NCBI GenBank assembly: GCA_041743835.1
Contig: JBGTLW010000137.1
Location: 1-15,697, forward strand
Direction: 5' to 3'
Source: JBGTLW01 sp041743835
GTDB taxonomy: Bacteria; Planctomycetota; Phycisphaerae; Phycisphaerales; Phycisphaeraceae
DNA: 15,697 nucleotides
The position numbers and the translations under genes were made by a program. Positions 7,054 through 13,765 of the stretch are shown piece after piece. The notes beneath the pieces are model-generated. The model worked only from the letters and a program-made list of their open reading frames with translations. It did not search any database and was not told the DNA's origin. Each line of letters begins with the position of its first letter. The first letter of the stretch is position 1.

Positions 7054-7929
7054 TCATGAACTCTTGGCGACGAGGGTCACGTCGGGCAGTTGCGGCGCAG
7101 CCTGACGGGTGTGCTGGGACCGGTGGTACCGCCGGGCGGCAATCGCCTTGAGGCCCGGAAACGCGTTGAGCACCGCCAGCAGCCCGCGGACCGACGTGGA
7201 GCCCCAGACCTCCGGCCGATGGTGCCGCAGCGCGCCCACGATCCGCCTGGCGATCTTCATCGGGTCTTGCAGCCGGGCCTCGGGGGTGTTGAACGCCGGC
7301 TTGTCCCGGCCGGACCGCTTGGCGCTCTGGTCAAAAAACTCGGTCCGCGTGCCGATGGGGTGGACACTGGTGACATACATCCCCCGCCCCGCGACCTCCG
7401 CACGCAGGCCGTCCGCCAACGACTTCTGCGCCGCCTTGGTCGCCGCGTACACCGCGTTGCCTGGCAGGCCCAGGTCGCTGAGGCAGGACGAGTTAATCAC
7501 AAAATGCCGAAGGCCCGACGGCGTCCGCTGGAAATACTCGTTGGCGATCAACAGCGTCCGCACCGTGCCCAGGTAGTTGGTGTTGAACAAAGCCTCGTGC
7601 TCAGATAGCGGCGTGGCGAGCACGGGCTTGGCAAGCCCAACCCCCGCGTTGGCGAACACAGCATCAAGTCTGCCAAAGTACGTCCAGCTCTCCGCGAAGG
7701 CCCGGCGGAGGCTGCGCGTGTCATCCACATCGCACGTGACCCACTGGGCCTTGATGCCCGGCGGGCCCTCCTCCACGCACCGCTTCGCCACCTGCTTGAG
7801 CTTGTCCTCCCGGCGGGCACAGATCGTGACGTGCATCCCCGCCTCCGCGCACGCCACAGCCGTGGCCGCGCCGATGCCCGAGCTCGCGCCCGTGATGAGG
7901 ATCACCTTGTCAGAAAGTTCAGCGGCCAT
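7054..7929 (-). CDS. short-chain dehydrogenase/reductase (SDR)
   Basis: A 291-residue classical SDR. It shows the nucleotide-binding TGASSGIG (13-20), Asn-Ala-Gly (94-96), the catalytic Ser (147/148), and Tyr161-Ala-Ala-Thr-Lys165. The Ala-Arg-Arg after the second strand (38-40) suggests NADP preference. The C-terminal tail past residue 240 is basic and variable (Arg-Arg-Tyr-His-Arg-Ser), as in several membrane-associated SDRs, but I see no clear membrane segment. No ribosome site precedes the ATG; a -10-like TACACT (7937-7942 on the complement) ends 7 bases upstream, compatible with a leaderless mRNA. It is divergent from pyrE with only 41 bases between starts. The substrate is unknown. Confidence 0.92.
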   Translation of the reverse strand: MAAELSDKVILITGASSGIGAATAVACAEAGMHVTICARREDKLKQVAKRCVEEGPPGIKAQWVTCDVDDTRSLRRAFAESWTYFGRLDAVFANAGVGLAKPVLATPLSEHEALFNTNYLGTVRTLLIANEYFQRTPSGLRHFVINSSCLSDLGLPGNAVYAATKAAQKSLADGLRAEVAGRGMYVTSVHPIGTRTEFFDQSAKRSGRDKPAFNTPEARLQDPMKIARRIVGALRHHRPEVWGSTSVRGLLAVLNAFPGLKAIAARRYHRSQHTRQAAPQLPDVTLVAKSS

Positions 7930-7936
7930 AGGGACA

Positions 7937-7963
7937 AGTGTAGCACCGAAAAACCAGTAAATT
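7937..7963. promoter_or_regulatory. back-to-back -10-like elements for SDR and pyrE
   Basis: In the 41-base divergent gap, TACACT (complement of 7937-7942) ends 7 bases before the SDR start, and TAAATT (7958-7963) ends 7 bases before the pyrE ATG. Neither gene has a ribosome site. If both are -10 elements, the two mRNAs would begin at or next to their start codons. No strong -35 is visible for either, so the call is weak. Confidence 0.3.
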
Positions 7964-7970
7964 ACCCTTT

Positions 7971-8507
7971 ATGACGCACCAGCAACTGATCGACCGGATC
8001 GCCGAGGCCGCATTACTACGGGGTGATTTCACCCTGCGCTCTGGCCGCAAAAGCAAGTACTACCTCGACAAGTACCTCTTCGAGACGCAGCCGGACATCC
8101 TCGCCGAGCTGGCGACGCGTTTTGCTGAGCACGTGACCAGCGACCCGATCGGCATCGACCGCATCGCCGGGCCCGAGCTCGGCGGGGTGCCGCTGGCGAC
8201 CGCGACCGCACTGCACACCGGCAAGCCCATGGTCCTCATCCGCAACGCCAAGAAGGACTATGGCACAGCCAAGCAATTCGAGGGCATCCTTAACCCCGGC
8301 GACCGGGTGCTCATCACCGAAGACATCGCGACCTCCGGCGGGCAATCCATCGAGGCCGCACGCATGCTCCGCGATGACATGGGCTGCGATGTCGCCCGTA
8401 TCGTCGTCGTCATCGACCGCCAGGAAGGCGCCAGAGAAAACATCGAGCAGGCGGGCTTCGCCTTCGCCTCCCTGTTCACCAAGGCCGACCTGGGCATCGA
8501 TGAATAA
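7971..8507 (+). CDS. pyrE: orotate phosphoribosyltransferase
   Basis: A 178-residue type I phosphoribosyltransferase that joins orotate to PRPP to give OMP, the fifth step of UMP synthesis. The PRPP-binding motif reads Val-Leu-Ile-Thr-Glu-Asp-Ile-Ala-Thr-Ser-Gly-Gly (113-124). The orotate/phosphate-binding N-terminus has Leu-Arg-Ser-Gly-Arg-Lys-Ser-Lys-Tyr-Tyr (22-31), and the mobile-loop region has Arg-Asn-Ala-Lys-Lys-Asp-Tyr-Gly (91-98). The length is normal for the family, slightly short compared with enterobacterial PyrE. No ribosome site precedes the ATG. No other pyrimidine gene is in the window; the downstream neighbour converges. Confidence 0.95.
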   Translation: MTHQQLIDRIAEAALLRGDFTLRSGRKSKYYLDKYLFETQPDILAELATRFAEHVTSDPIGIDRIAGPELGGVPLATATALHTGKPMVLIRNAKKDYGTAKQFEGILNPGDRVLITEDIATSGGQSIEAARMLRDDMGCDVARIVVVIDRQEGARENIEQAGFAFASLFTKADLGIDE

Positions 8508-8549
8508 GCCCCAGCCGGGTAGCCCCGCCGCCCAAGCAGCGCAGCCGTT

Positions 8550-9521
8550 TCACAAGCCGATGGCCGAGCGGTACTCGGGTCGGCCCACGGTGTCGAGGTC
8601 AAACCGGAACAACGCCCCGGCATGCTCCCCAGACTCCGGCTTCTGCTGGGCCATCGCACTGGTGACATACAACGAGCTGTACGCCGTGTCGCTACCACCT
8701 TGATTGCTCCCGGGGGAACTTCCGGGGGAACTTCCGGGGGTTCCGGGGGGGACGCTTCCGGGGGGGGCGAAGATGGGGCAGGTGACACACTTGGCCGGGA
8801 GCGCGAGGGTTCGGATGTATTTGCCGTGTTGATCGAAGTGGGCGACCCCCCAACCGCCCCACAGCGCGGAATAGATGTGACCTTGCACATCGACGGTCAT
8901 GCCATCGGGGGCACCTTCGATATCGGTGAGATCGACGTGGACTTTGCCGTTTGAGACCTGGCCGGTGTCGGGGTTGTAATCGAAGCGTGTGATGTGCTGG
9001 GTGGGTGTGTCGGTGTAGTAGAGTCCGACGGGGTTTTCGTGCTGATCGAGGATGAAGGCCATGCCGTTGGAGCAGCCGATGTCTTCGAGGATCTGGTGGA
9101 TGGAGCCATCGGTATCGAGTCGATAGAGCCTGCCCTTGCGTGGCCCCTGGTGCTTGTCCTTGGGCACGGGCATGGTGCCGCAGAACACCCGGCCTGCGGG
9201 GTCCGCGATGACATCGTTAAACCGTGTGCCGACCTCATCGGGCAGGTGGTCGATGACGGTGTCGGCGACCTTGCCATCGCGCATGACCGCGACGTTGCCC
9301 CGGTCGCGGAACAAGAGGAGCGAGCCATCGGATTGGAACGTGAACCCGCCGACGGGCCGATCGTTGTAGATGCACTCTGCCTCGCCCGTGGCCGGGTCAT
9401 AACGGAACAACCGCCCGGTGGGGATGTCGGTCCAGTAAAGGACTTTCTCGTCCGGGTGATACAGTGGCCCCTCACCGCAGTGGTTGGCAAAGTCCGCAAT
9501 GATGTCATAAGTCATGGGCAT
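8550..9521 (-). CDS. SMP-30/gluconolactonase-family protein
   Basis: A 323-residue six-bladed beta-propeller of the SMP-30 / gluconolactonase family (metal-dependent sugar lactonases). Expected metal ligands are present: Glu17 in Gly-Glu-Gly-Pro, Asn102 in Arg-Phe-Asn-Asp, Asn152 in Cys-Ser-Asn-Gly-Met, and Asp206 in Pro-Asp-Gly-Met. No signal peptide is seen, so it is cytoplasmic. GGAGGGAAGG precedes the ATG at 9521; a second ATG two codons later is possible. Residues about 252-278 are a Pro/Gly/Ser low-complexity insert, encoded by tandem G-rich repeats and lying between Val-Thr-Cys-Pro-Ile-Phe and Ser-Ser-Leu-Tyr-Val-Thr-Ser-Ala, two segments that normally sit close together. The natural substrate is probably an aldonolactone. 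Confidence 0.92.
   Translation of the reverse strand: MPMTYDIIADFANHCGEGPLYHPDEKVLYWTDIPTGRLFRYDPATGEAECIYNDRPVGGFTFQSDGSLLLFRDRGNVAVMRDGKVADTVIDHLPDEVGTRFNDVIADPAGRVFCGTMPVPKDKHQGPRKGRLYRLDTDGSIHQILEDIGCSNGMAFILDQHENPVGLYYTDTPTQHITRFDYNPDTGQVSNGKVHVDLTDIEGAPDGMTVDVQGHIYSALWGGWGVAHFDQHGKYIRTLALPAKCVTCPIFAPPGSVPPGTPGSSPGSSPGSNQGGSDTAYSSLYVTSAMAQQKPESGEHAGALFRFDLDTVGRPEYRSAIGL
8712..8767. repeat. tandem TTCCGGGGG repeats inside SMP-30 gene
   Basis: On the plus strand GGGGGAACTTCC occurs twice in tandem (8712-8723 and 8724-8735). Degenerate units follow, so TTCCGGGGG starts at 8720, 8732, 8741 and 8756. G runs of 5, 5, 5, 7 and 8 give strong G-quadruplex potential on the template strand of the SMP-30 gene. 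The same 9-mer occurs in intergenic DNA at 6907 and 9570. Confidence 0.85.
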
Positions 9522-9545
9522 AGCTTACCTTCCCTCCGCGAGAAG

Positions 9546-9592
9546 TTCCGGGTCACGGGGGTTCCGTGATTCCGGGGGTGGGGGTCATTCCG
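9546..9592. repeat. G-rich TTCCGGGGG-type repeat between R gene and SMP-30
   Basis: The plus strand carries TTCCGGG, GGGGGTTCCG, TTCCGGGGG (9570-9578), GGGGG (9580-9584) and TTCCGGG (9588-9594 region) in under 50 bases. It lies mainly between the restriction gene and SMP-30 and slightly overlaps the end of the former. It is related to copies at 6890-6916 and inside the SMP-30 gene. Confidence 0.6.
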
Positions 9593-10658
9593 GGTCTAGC
9601 AGATCGCGCCATGCCTGACGGTCAGCCAATTCGCCGAACTCATCGATCCGCTGCCCCACAGACAACAGAAATTGTCGCCTCATGGTTTCTCCGAAAAGCA
9701 GCAGTGTGACGCGGAGCAGTTGGGTGAAGTCGGCATGGTTGAGGTTGTGGCCGGAAGCGAACTCGCGCTGCTTGACCCGATCGAATGCAGCCGACTCGGG
9801 GGGCACGCCGTTGCGGATGACATACAAGAGCTCAGCTATGCCGTTCTCCCTTGTCGCGGGGAGTTTGTCCTCCACTTCACGGATGGTCAGGGAGCGATCC
9901 TTCACCTCGACGGCAAGAACGACATCTCCCGCTTCGCTGAGGCAAGCCAGGTCGGCAATGTCTCCCGCGGCAGCATCGGCCCGGTTGATGTGTCCCGCTT
10001 CCACGCGCGCGAACAGACCAAACGCTTTGCCGATGGTGTCGAAAAGTGCCGCGACCACCGCCTGTAATCGCCGCCCACCCGTGCGCTCAAGTAGGAATCG
10101 GTCAATTAGCGCATGCATGTCGTCCACCGCCATGCGATTAGGCGTCGCATAGACGATGCGGACTTGCGCCAAACGCTCACGGATGGCCGACAGCGCCACC
10201 CGCATCAAACTCTCGCACGCCTCGGGGTGCTGCTGCGCATAGTCAAGCGTGCGTATCAAGTCCGTGAAGCCCTTGCGGTTACGCTGGGCTGGGAGCGCTT
10301 CCGGCGTGATGGCGGGGATGCGGAGCGGGTTGTTGACGTAGGGTTCCGGCGATCCGCCCAGCACCGAATGATTCGCTCTGTCGAACGGGACGATGTAGCT
10401 GTGACAGAAACTCCGGGCGTCAAAACTGCCCGGCATGCCCGCCGTCTCCTGGATCGCCCGCGCATCCCGCTTCGGATCACAGATCTTTGCGAGCAGTTGC
10501 GCGGGCAGCACATAGCGGTACGTTTTCGTCGCGCTATTGATGCTGTCGCGGATGGACTGGACGAGGTCTTCGGGCAGCGCACCCCCGCGAATATGCGGTT
10601 GTGCCGGCCGCCCGTCGTTCCACAGTTTTTTCAGGATTTCGGCCGGGTCATCGGGCAA
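9585..10658 (-). CDS. type II restriction endonuclease, probable SacI family
   Basis: A 357-residue protein, about the length I recall for SacI. The pattern matches my recollection of the SacI endonuclease family: Thr-Tyr-Arg-Tyr-Val-Leu with Leu-Leu-Ala-Lys near 46-58, Phe-Asp-Ala-Arg-Ser-Phe-Cys-His (79-86), Gly-Ser-Pro-Glu-Pro-Tyr-Val-Asn-Asn-Pro-Leu (102-112), Arg-Leu-Gln-Ala-Val-Val-Ala-Ala-Leu-Phe-Asp (197-207), and a PD-(D/E)XK core with Gly-Asp-Ile-Ala-Asp (232-236) and Glu251-Val-Lys253. It would cut unmethylated DNA; GAGCTC is the SacI site but specificity here is untested. The start is TTG at 10658, with AAGG 9 bases upstream inside the last codons of the methyltransferase, so translation is probably coupled. 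An adjacent methyltransferase supports the assignment. Confidence 0.8.
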   Translation of the reverse strand: MPDDPAEILKKLWNDGRPAQPHIRGGALPEDLVQSIRDSINSATKTYRYVLPAQLLAKICDPKRDARAIQETAGMPGSFDARSFCHSYIVPFDRANHSVLGGSPEPYVNNPLRIPAITPEALPAQRNRKGFTDLIRTLDYAQQHPEACESLMRVALSAIRERLAQVRIVYATPNRMAVDDMHALIDRFLLERTGGRRLQAVVAALFDTIGKAFGLFARVEAGHINRADAAAGDIADLACLSEAGDVVLAVEVKDRSLTIREVEDKLPATRENGIAELLYVIRNGVPPESAAFDRVKQREFASGHNLNHADFTQLLRVTLLLFGETMRRQFLLSVGQRIDEFGELADRQAWRDLLDPE

Positions 10659-10662
10659 GATG

Positions 10663-11580
10663 CTAAACCTTATAGTTGACCCAGAGCGCTTCGGTGCGGG
10701 TCTTTTTGCTCGAGTGGCACTTCTTCTCGGGTGCTTCGATGACCCGCCAATCGCGGTAGAGCCGATCGTACAAGGGCGAGCGGTAGCCGCTTAAAGCAAC
10801 CTTGCCCTTCACCCGGTGCAGTGTGTACGCAAGCGATTCGTGGTCGGCGTCGGTCATCTCAAACCCATACGCATTGGAATCGCTGCGCGTGTCATGCACA
10901 TAAGGGGGGTCGCAATAAAACAGCGTCCCCGGATCGTCATACAGTTCGATGACTTCTTTCGCGGGGCGGTTCTCAATCTGCACCCGCATCAGGCGTGTCG
11001 CGATCTCCGGCAAACTCTCCACGCTTCCCAGCCAACGCGAGACGACCCCGCTCATACCCGCCCGGCTTGTGTTCTTGCAGTTCGCCCAGCGACCCAGTGA
11101 AGCGGTCTGCGCCAGGCCCGTGCGGACCTGCCGGGCACGCACAAAAAACCGCCGAGCACGTTCGAGGTGCGACATGCCCCCCTCTGGTTTGGAGCAGGCG
11201 ATGGCAAACTCCTCGCGGGAAAAGGGGGTCAGCCCGATTGCCTCAATGAGTTCTTCCTTCTGCTGGCGGAGGACGCGGAAAAAGTTGACCACTTCGCCAT
11301 CCAGGTCGTTGTAGGTCTCCACCGCGGCTGGCTCACGATTGAGGATCACCGCGGCTGAACCCCCGAACGGCTCGCAGTACTGCGCGGTTTTGGGCAGCAG
11401 CGGCAGCAGCCAATCCAGATGGCTGAACTTGCCCCCGTACCACCCAAACGCGATTTTCTTTTTCCTGCCGCCGGGTTTCGAGGTGGGCGACACGCGGGCC
11501 ACCAGCCGATCCATATCCAGGGTCGCGTCGTCCTGAAACAGGTCGGCTACATCCATGATCGGCGACGGGGTGCGTGGCAT
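10663..11580 (-). CDS. D12-class DNA adenine N6-methyltransferase
   Basis: A 305-residue MethyltransfD12 (Dam-like) enzyme that transfers a methyl group from S-adenosylmethionine to adenine N6. Motifs in order are Phe-Gly-Trp-Tyr-Gly-Gly-Lys (45-51), the AdoMet-binding Glu-Pro-Phe-Gly-Gly-Ser-Ala-Ala-Val (70-78), Asn-Asp-Leu-Asp (91-94), and catalytic Asp-Pro-Pro-Tyr (224-227). The region between, about 95-215, carries the target recognition part. It has a 43-residue N-terminal extension before the first motif; the ATG at 11580 fits a leaderless promoter immediately upstream. It is followed after 4 bases by the SacI-like nuclease, so it is most likely the protective enzyme of a type II restriction-modification system rather than a global Dam. 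The recognition sequence is not deducible. Confidence 0.93.
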   Translation of the reverse strand: MPRTPSPIMDVADLFQDDATLDMDRLVARVSPTSKPGGRKKKIAFGWYGGKFSHLDWLLPLLPKTAQYCEPFGGSAAVILNREPAAVETYNDLDGEVVNFFRVLRQQKEELIEAIGLTPFSREEFAIACSKPEGGMSHLERARRFFVRARQVRTGLAQTASLGRWANCKNTSRAGMSGVVSRWLGSVESLPEIATRLMRVQIENRPAKEVIELYDDPGTLFYCDPPYVHDTRSDSNAYGFEMTDADHESLAYTLHRVKGKVALSGYRSPLYDRLYRDWRVIEAPEKKCHSSKKTRTEALWVNYKV

Positions 11581-11586
11581 GGATGC

Positions 11587-11615
11587 AATATAGGGTTTTG
11601 GACGGGTACTGCCAA
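11587..11615 (-). promoter_or_regulatory. sigma70-like promoter of the methyltransferase (leaderless)
   Basis: On the minus strand TTGGCA (complement of 11610-11615), a 17-base spacer and TATATT (complement of 11587-11592) match the consensus at 5 of 6 and 5 of 6 positions. The -10 ends 6 bases before the ATG at 11580, placing the predicted transcription start on the A of that ATG. No ribosome site exists. Confidence 0.65.
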
Positions 11616-11684
11616 GCGTTCCTCCCCGATTTAATGCTCAGTCATGGGTGGGATGAAGAAATGGCTTGATCGATCTCCGGGCGT

Positions 11685-11713
11685 TAGACAGCGGCGGGGG
11701 GGGTTGGTACAAT
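11685..11713 (+). promoter_or_regulatory. sigma70-like promoter of rplU
   Basis: TAGACA (11685-11690), a 17-base spacer and TACAAT (11708-11713) each match consensus at 5 of 6 positions. Transcription would start near 11720, giving a leader of about 43 bases. The spacer contains a run of eight G (11696-11703); a change in its length would change promoter spacing. Confidence 0.65.
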
Positions 11714-11730
11714 CTTCGGCTCGACCCATG

Positions 11731-11754
11731 GCCCGGGAGACGGGCGACCAAGGA
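11731..11754 (+). promoter_or_regulatory. rplU leader hairpin and ribosome binding site
   Basis: GCCCG (11731-11735), loop GGAGA and CGGGC (11741-11745) form a five-pair hairpin. It is followed by AAGGA (11750-11754), 8 bases before the ATG. Ribosomal protein leaders often carry such structures for feedback control. The loop itself reads GGAGA, so it might act as a decoy or an alternative ribosome contact. This is an inference from position only. Confidence 0.35.
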
Positions 11755-11762
11755 AGCTAACC

Positions 11763-12077
11763 ATGTACGCAGTAATCGAAGACTCCGGCACACAGATCCG
11801 CGTCAGTGAAGGCGATGAGATCAAGATCGACATCCGCGACCTGCCCGAGGATGCCGCGTCGATCACGTTTGACCGCGTGCTGTACATCGGCGGCGAGGGC
11901 GAGCCCCGTATCGGTGCGCCGCTGGTCGAGGGCGCGACCGTGGAAGCGGACATCCTCGAAGAAGGCCGGGACAAGAAGGTCGAGATCGTCAAGACCCGCC
12001 GCCGCAAGGACTACTCGCTCCGCAAGGGCCACCGCCAGTCCTTCATCAAGGTGAAGGTCACGAAGATCGCTGGCTAA
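11763..12077 (+). CDS. rplU: 50S ribosomal protein L21
   Basis: A 104-residue protein with the full L21 pattern: Met-Tyr-Ala-Val-Ile-Glu at the start, Val-Leu-Tyr-Ile-Gly-Gly mid-chain, and the basic RNA-binding end Lys-Thr-Arg-Arg-Arg-Lys-Asp-Tyr with Gly-His-Arg-Gln-Ser. L21 binds 23S rRNA in the large subunit. The start is fixed by AAGGA 8 bases upstream. A strong promoter, short leader with hairpin, and rho-independent terminator make it a complete monocistronic unit. In most bacteria rplU is followed by rpmA (L27), often with obg; here the next gene is on the opposite strand, so L27 must be encoded elsewhere. Confidence 0.97.
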   Translation: MYAVIEDSGTQIRVSEGDEIKIDIRDLPEDAASITFDRVLYIGGEGEPRIGAPLVEGATVEADILEEGRDKKVEIVKTRRRKDYSLRKGHRQSFIKVKVTKIAG

Positions 12078-12137
12078 GCCGCGCACTGCCCGCACGGCCG
12101 CCGCCCACGGAATCCACAATAACCGCAACGCCACAAG

Positions 12138-12162
12138 CCCGCGCATCGACGCGGGTTTTTTT
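12138..12162 (+). terminator. rho-independent terminator of rplU
   Basis: CCCGCG (12138-12143) and CGCGGG (12150-12155) form a perfect six-pair stem around CATCGA, followed directly by seven T (12156-12162). It lies 60 bases after the rplU stop and 28 bases before the end of the convergent gene. On the other strand the following sequence is not T-rich, so it acts mainly for rplU. Confidence 0.92.
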
Positions 12163-12189
12163 CCATTCCATCAGCCGGCGTGCGCGTGA

Positions 12190-13611
12190 CTACTTGGCAA
12201 CGCGGAACCAGTGCTCGGGGGGGATCTCAATGGGCCGCCCGTCGTTGGAAACCAGCGACAGCCGGGCCTCTGCCTGATCGCCGGGCATCTCGAAGTGACG
12301 GACGTACAACTGGATGTGCCCGCGCACCGAGTTGTAGCCCTTGATGAGTTGGATCGGTTGGCGTGATCGGCCACGGGTCGCGGCCACATCCTGCCCGTTG
12401 ACCTGCAAGACCAGCTCGCAGCGAGAGGTCGTCACGTCCAGCGTCACCTGCCCACCATTGGGCGTGTACAGGTAGCCATCGAAGTGGGCGCGGTACGAAC
12501 GGGTGACGCCCTGCGGCGCCTGAGCGAATACCCAAGCAGCCTGCTTGTGGTCCGGCAGGTCCACAGCCCGCTGGGCGTCGCCGTCCGGCTCCATCTTCAT
12601 CGCAATGCCCGGAACCAGCGACAGGTCACCCCACTTGATCCCGCCCTCGGCCGCGAGACGGTTGTTGAGCATGCTCCGCTCGATCCCCGACGTGTTGGGC
12701 ACGGCGAAGCGGTACCACTGCCGGGCACGCTCCTGTAAGGCCCGACGCTCGATCGGCTGATCGTTATCCACCGCCAGGCCCCACCACTGGTCGCCGATCG
12801 CCATCTGAGCCTTGGTCTCGGTCGCGCCCGCGAGGTCCAGCTTCGCGGCGTGCGACAGCTTGGGGTCCGAGGCCTTGGCCAGCATGGGCAGGCCCAGCGT
12901 CCAGTCGCCCTTGTAAAACGTCACAAACCGCCCGACGCTGAGATTAAGCGCGGGGTCGTCCGGCCGCTGCTCGAATGCCGCGAGGTCCGCCGCGATCCGC
13001 GTCGCCTCGGTCTTGATGACGCGGAGCTGCTCGGGGACTTCCTTGTACGCGCTGTTGATCTCGGGCCGCTTGGACTTCACCGCGCTTGGGCGTGTCCGCG
13101 TCAGCAGATTCGCCGCGTCGTCGTAGCGCTCGGCGATGACCAGTTGCTCGACAAGCCGCAGCGCAGCCTGCGCCACCTGGGTGTGCTGCTCATCGGTGCG
13201 GGCGGATCGGCTGACCGAGAGCACCGCGTCCATCCGCTGGTCGAGGAGGTCGGCGATGAAGTGCTTCTCGATCGCGTCCATCGCGTCGTTGGCGGTGGTG
13301 ATGTCGTTGGCAGCGACGCCGAGGCTGCGCGCGGTGTCGTAGAGCACATACTTCGCGGCCGGGGCGTTGTGCGTCTCGTCGCCACGCATGATCAGCACCC
13401 TGGCCGCGGCCAAGCGGTCCGCGTCGGTCTTCACGTTGAGCAGCTCGCGGTACACGTCGTTGACAAGCGCGGTCGCCTCGGCCAGCGCGGCGGCGTCCGG
13501 CGTGGGCTGGAGCGCGACATTGGCGGAAACACCCGACACGCCCCACATCAGCGTCAGGAGCGTCAGGCCGAGTGTGAACACCGGGCTTTTGTTTCGCATC
13601 ACACGGGTCAT
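12190..13611 (-). CDS. exported planctomycete-type protein with PA14-like C-terminal domain
   Basis: A 473-residue protein starting at an ATG with AAAGG 6 bases upstream. Residues 1-30 are a signal peptide (Arg/Lys-rich start, Phe-Thr-Leu-Gly-Leu-Thr-Leu-Leu core, probable cleavage after Val-Ser-Ala). Residues about 35-230 are alpha-helical and repeat-like. From 235 to about 319 comes a module with Gly-Asp-Trp-Thr-Leu-Gly-Leu-Pro-Met-Leu, Gly-Asp-Gln-Trp-Trp and Arg-Ala-Arg-Gln-Trp-Tyr, which I associate from memory with many secreted planctomycete proteins. Residues about 373-473 resemble a PA14-type beta-sandwich (Phe-Asp-Gly-Tyr-Leu-Tyr ... Val-Asn-Gly-Gln-Asp ... Ile-Pro-Pro-Glu-His-Trp-Phe), usually carbohydrate-binding. 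The exact role is unknown. The 154-base gap upstream of it (13612-13765) shows no gene. Confidence 0.88.
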   Translation of the reverse strand: MTRVMRNKSPVFTLGLTLLTLMWGVSGVSANVALQPTPDAAALAEATALVNDVYRELLNVKTDADRLAAARVLIMRGDETHNAPAAKYVLYDTARSLGVAANDITTANDAMDAIEKHFIADLLDQRMDAVLSVSRSARTDEQHTQVAQAALRLVEQLVIAERYDDAANLLTRTRPSAVKSKRPEINSAYKEVPEQLRVIKTEATRIAADLAAFEQRPDDPALNLSVGRFVTFYKGDWTLGLPMLAKASDPKLSHAAKLDLAGATETKAQMAIGDQWWGLAVDNDQPIERRALQERARQWYRFAVPNTSGIERSMLNNRLAAEGGIKWGDLSLVPGIAMKMEPDGDAQRAVDLPDHKQAAWVFAQAPQGVTRSYRAHFDGYLYTPNGGQVTLDVTTSRCELVLQVNGQDVAATRGRSRQPIQLIKGYNSVRGHIQLYVRHFEMPGDQAEARLSLVSNDGRPIEIPPEHWFRVAK

Positions 13612-13765
13612 GGTCCGCCTTTCGATTTAGCGCAGAATCAGTGGTTTCGAATCGGGGGTCGATGCCGGCATAACGCCTCGGCCAAGACATTCTTGCAGAG
13701 ATAACGCGCAATTATCAGCGAATCGTAGGCGTTTCTCGGTGCACTTCCGGGCACTTGCGGAGAGC

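Noticed and set aside
8701..8767. CRISPR-like array
   Set aside because: Units are 9-12 bases with no unique spacers and lie in a coding frame; this is a simple tandem repeat.
11644..11760. 38-codon frame (ATG at 11644) ending 2 bases before rplU, like a leader peptide
   Set aside because: It spans the predicted rplU promoter, so its ATG lies upstream of the likely transcription start, and it has no ribosome site.
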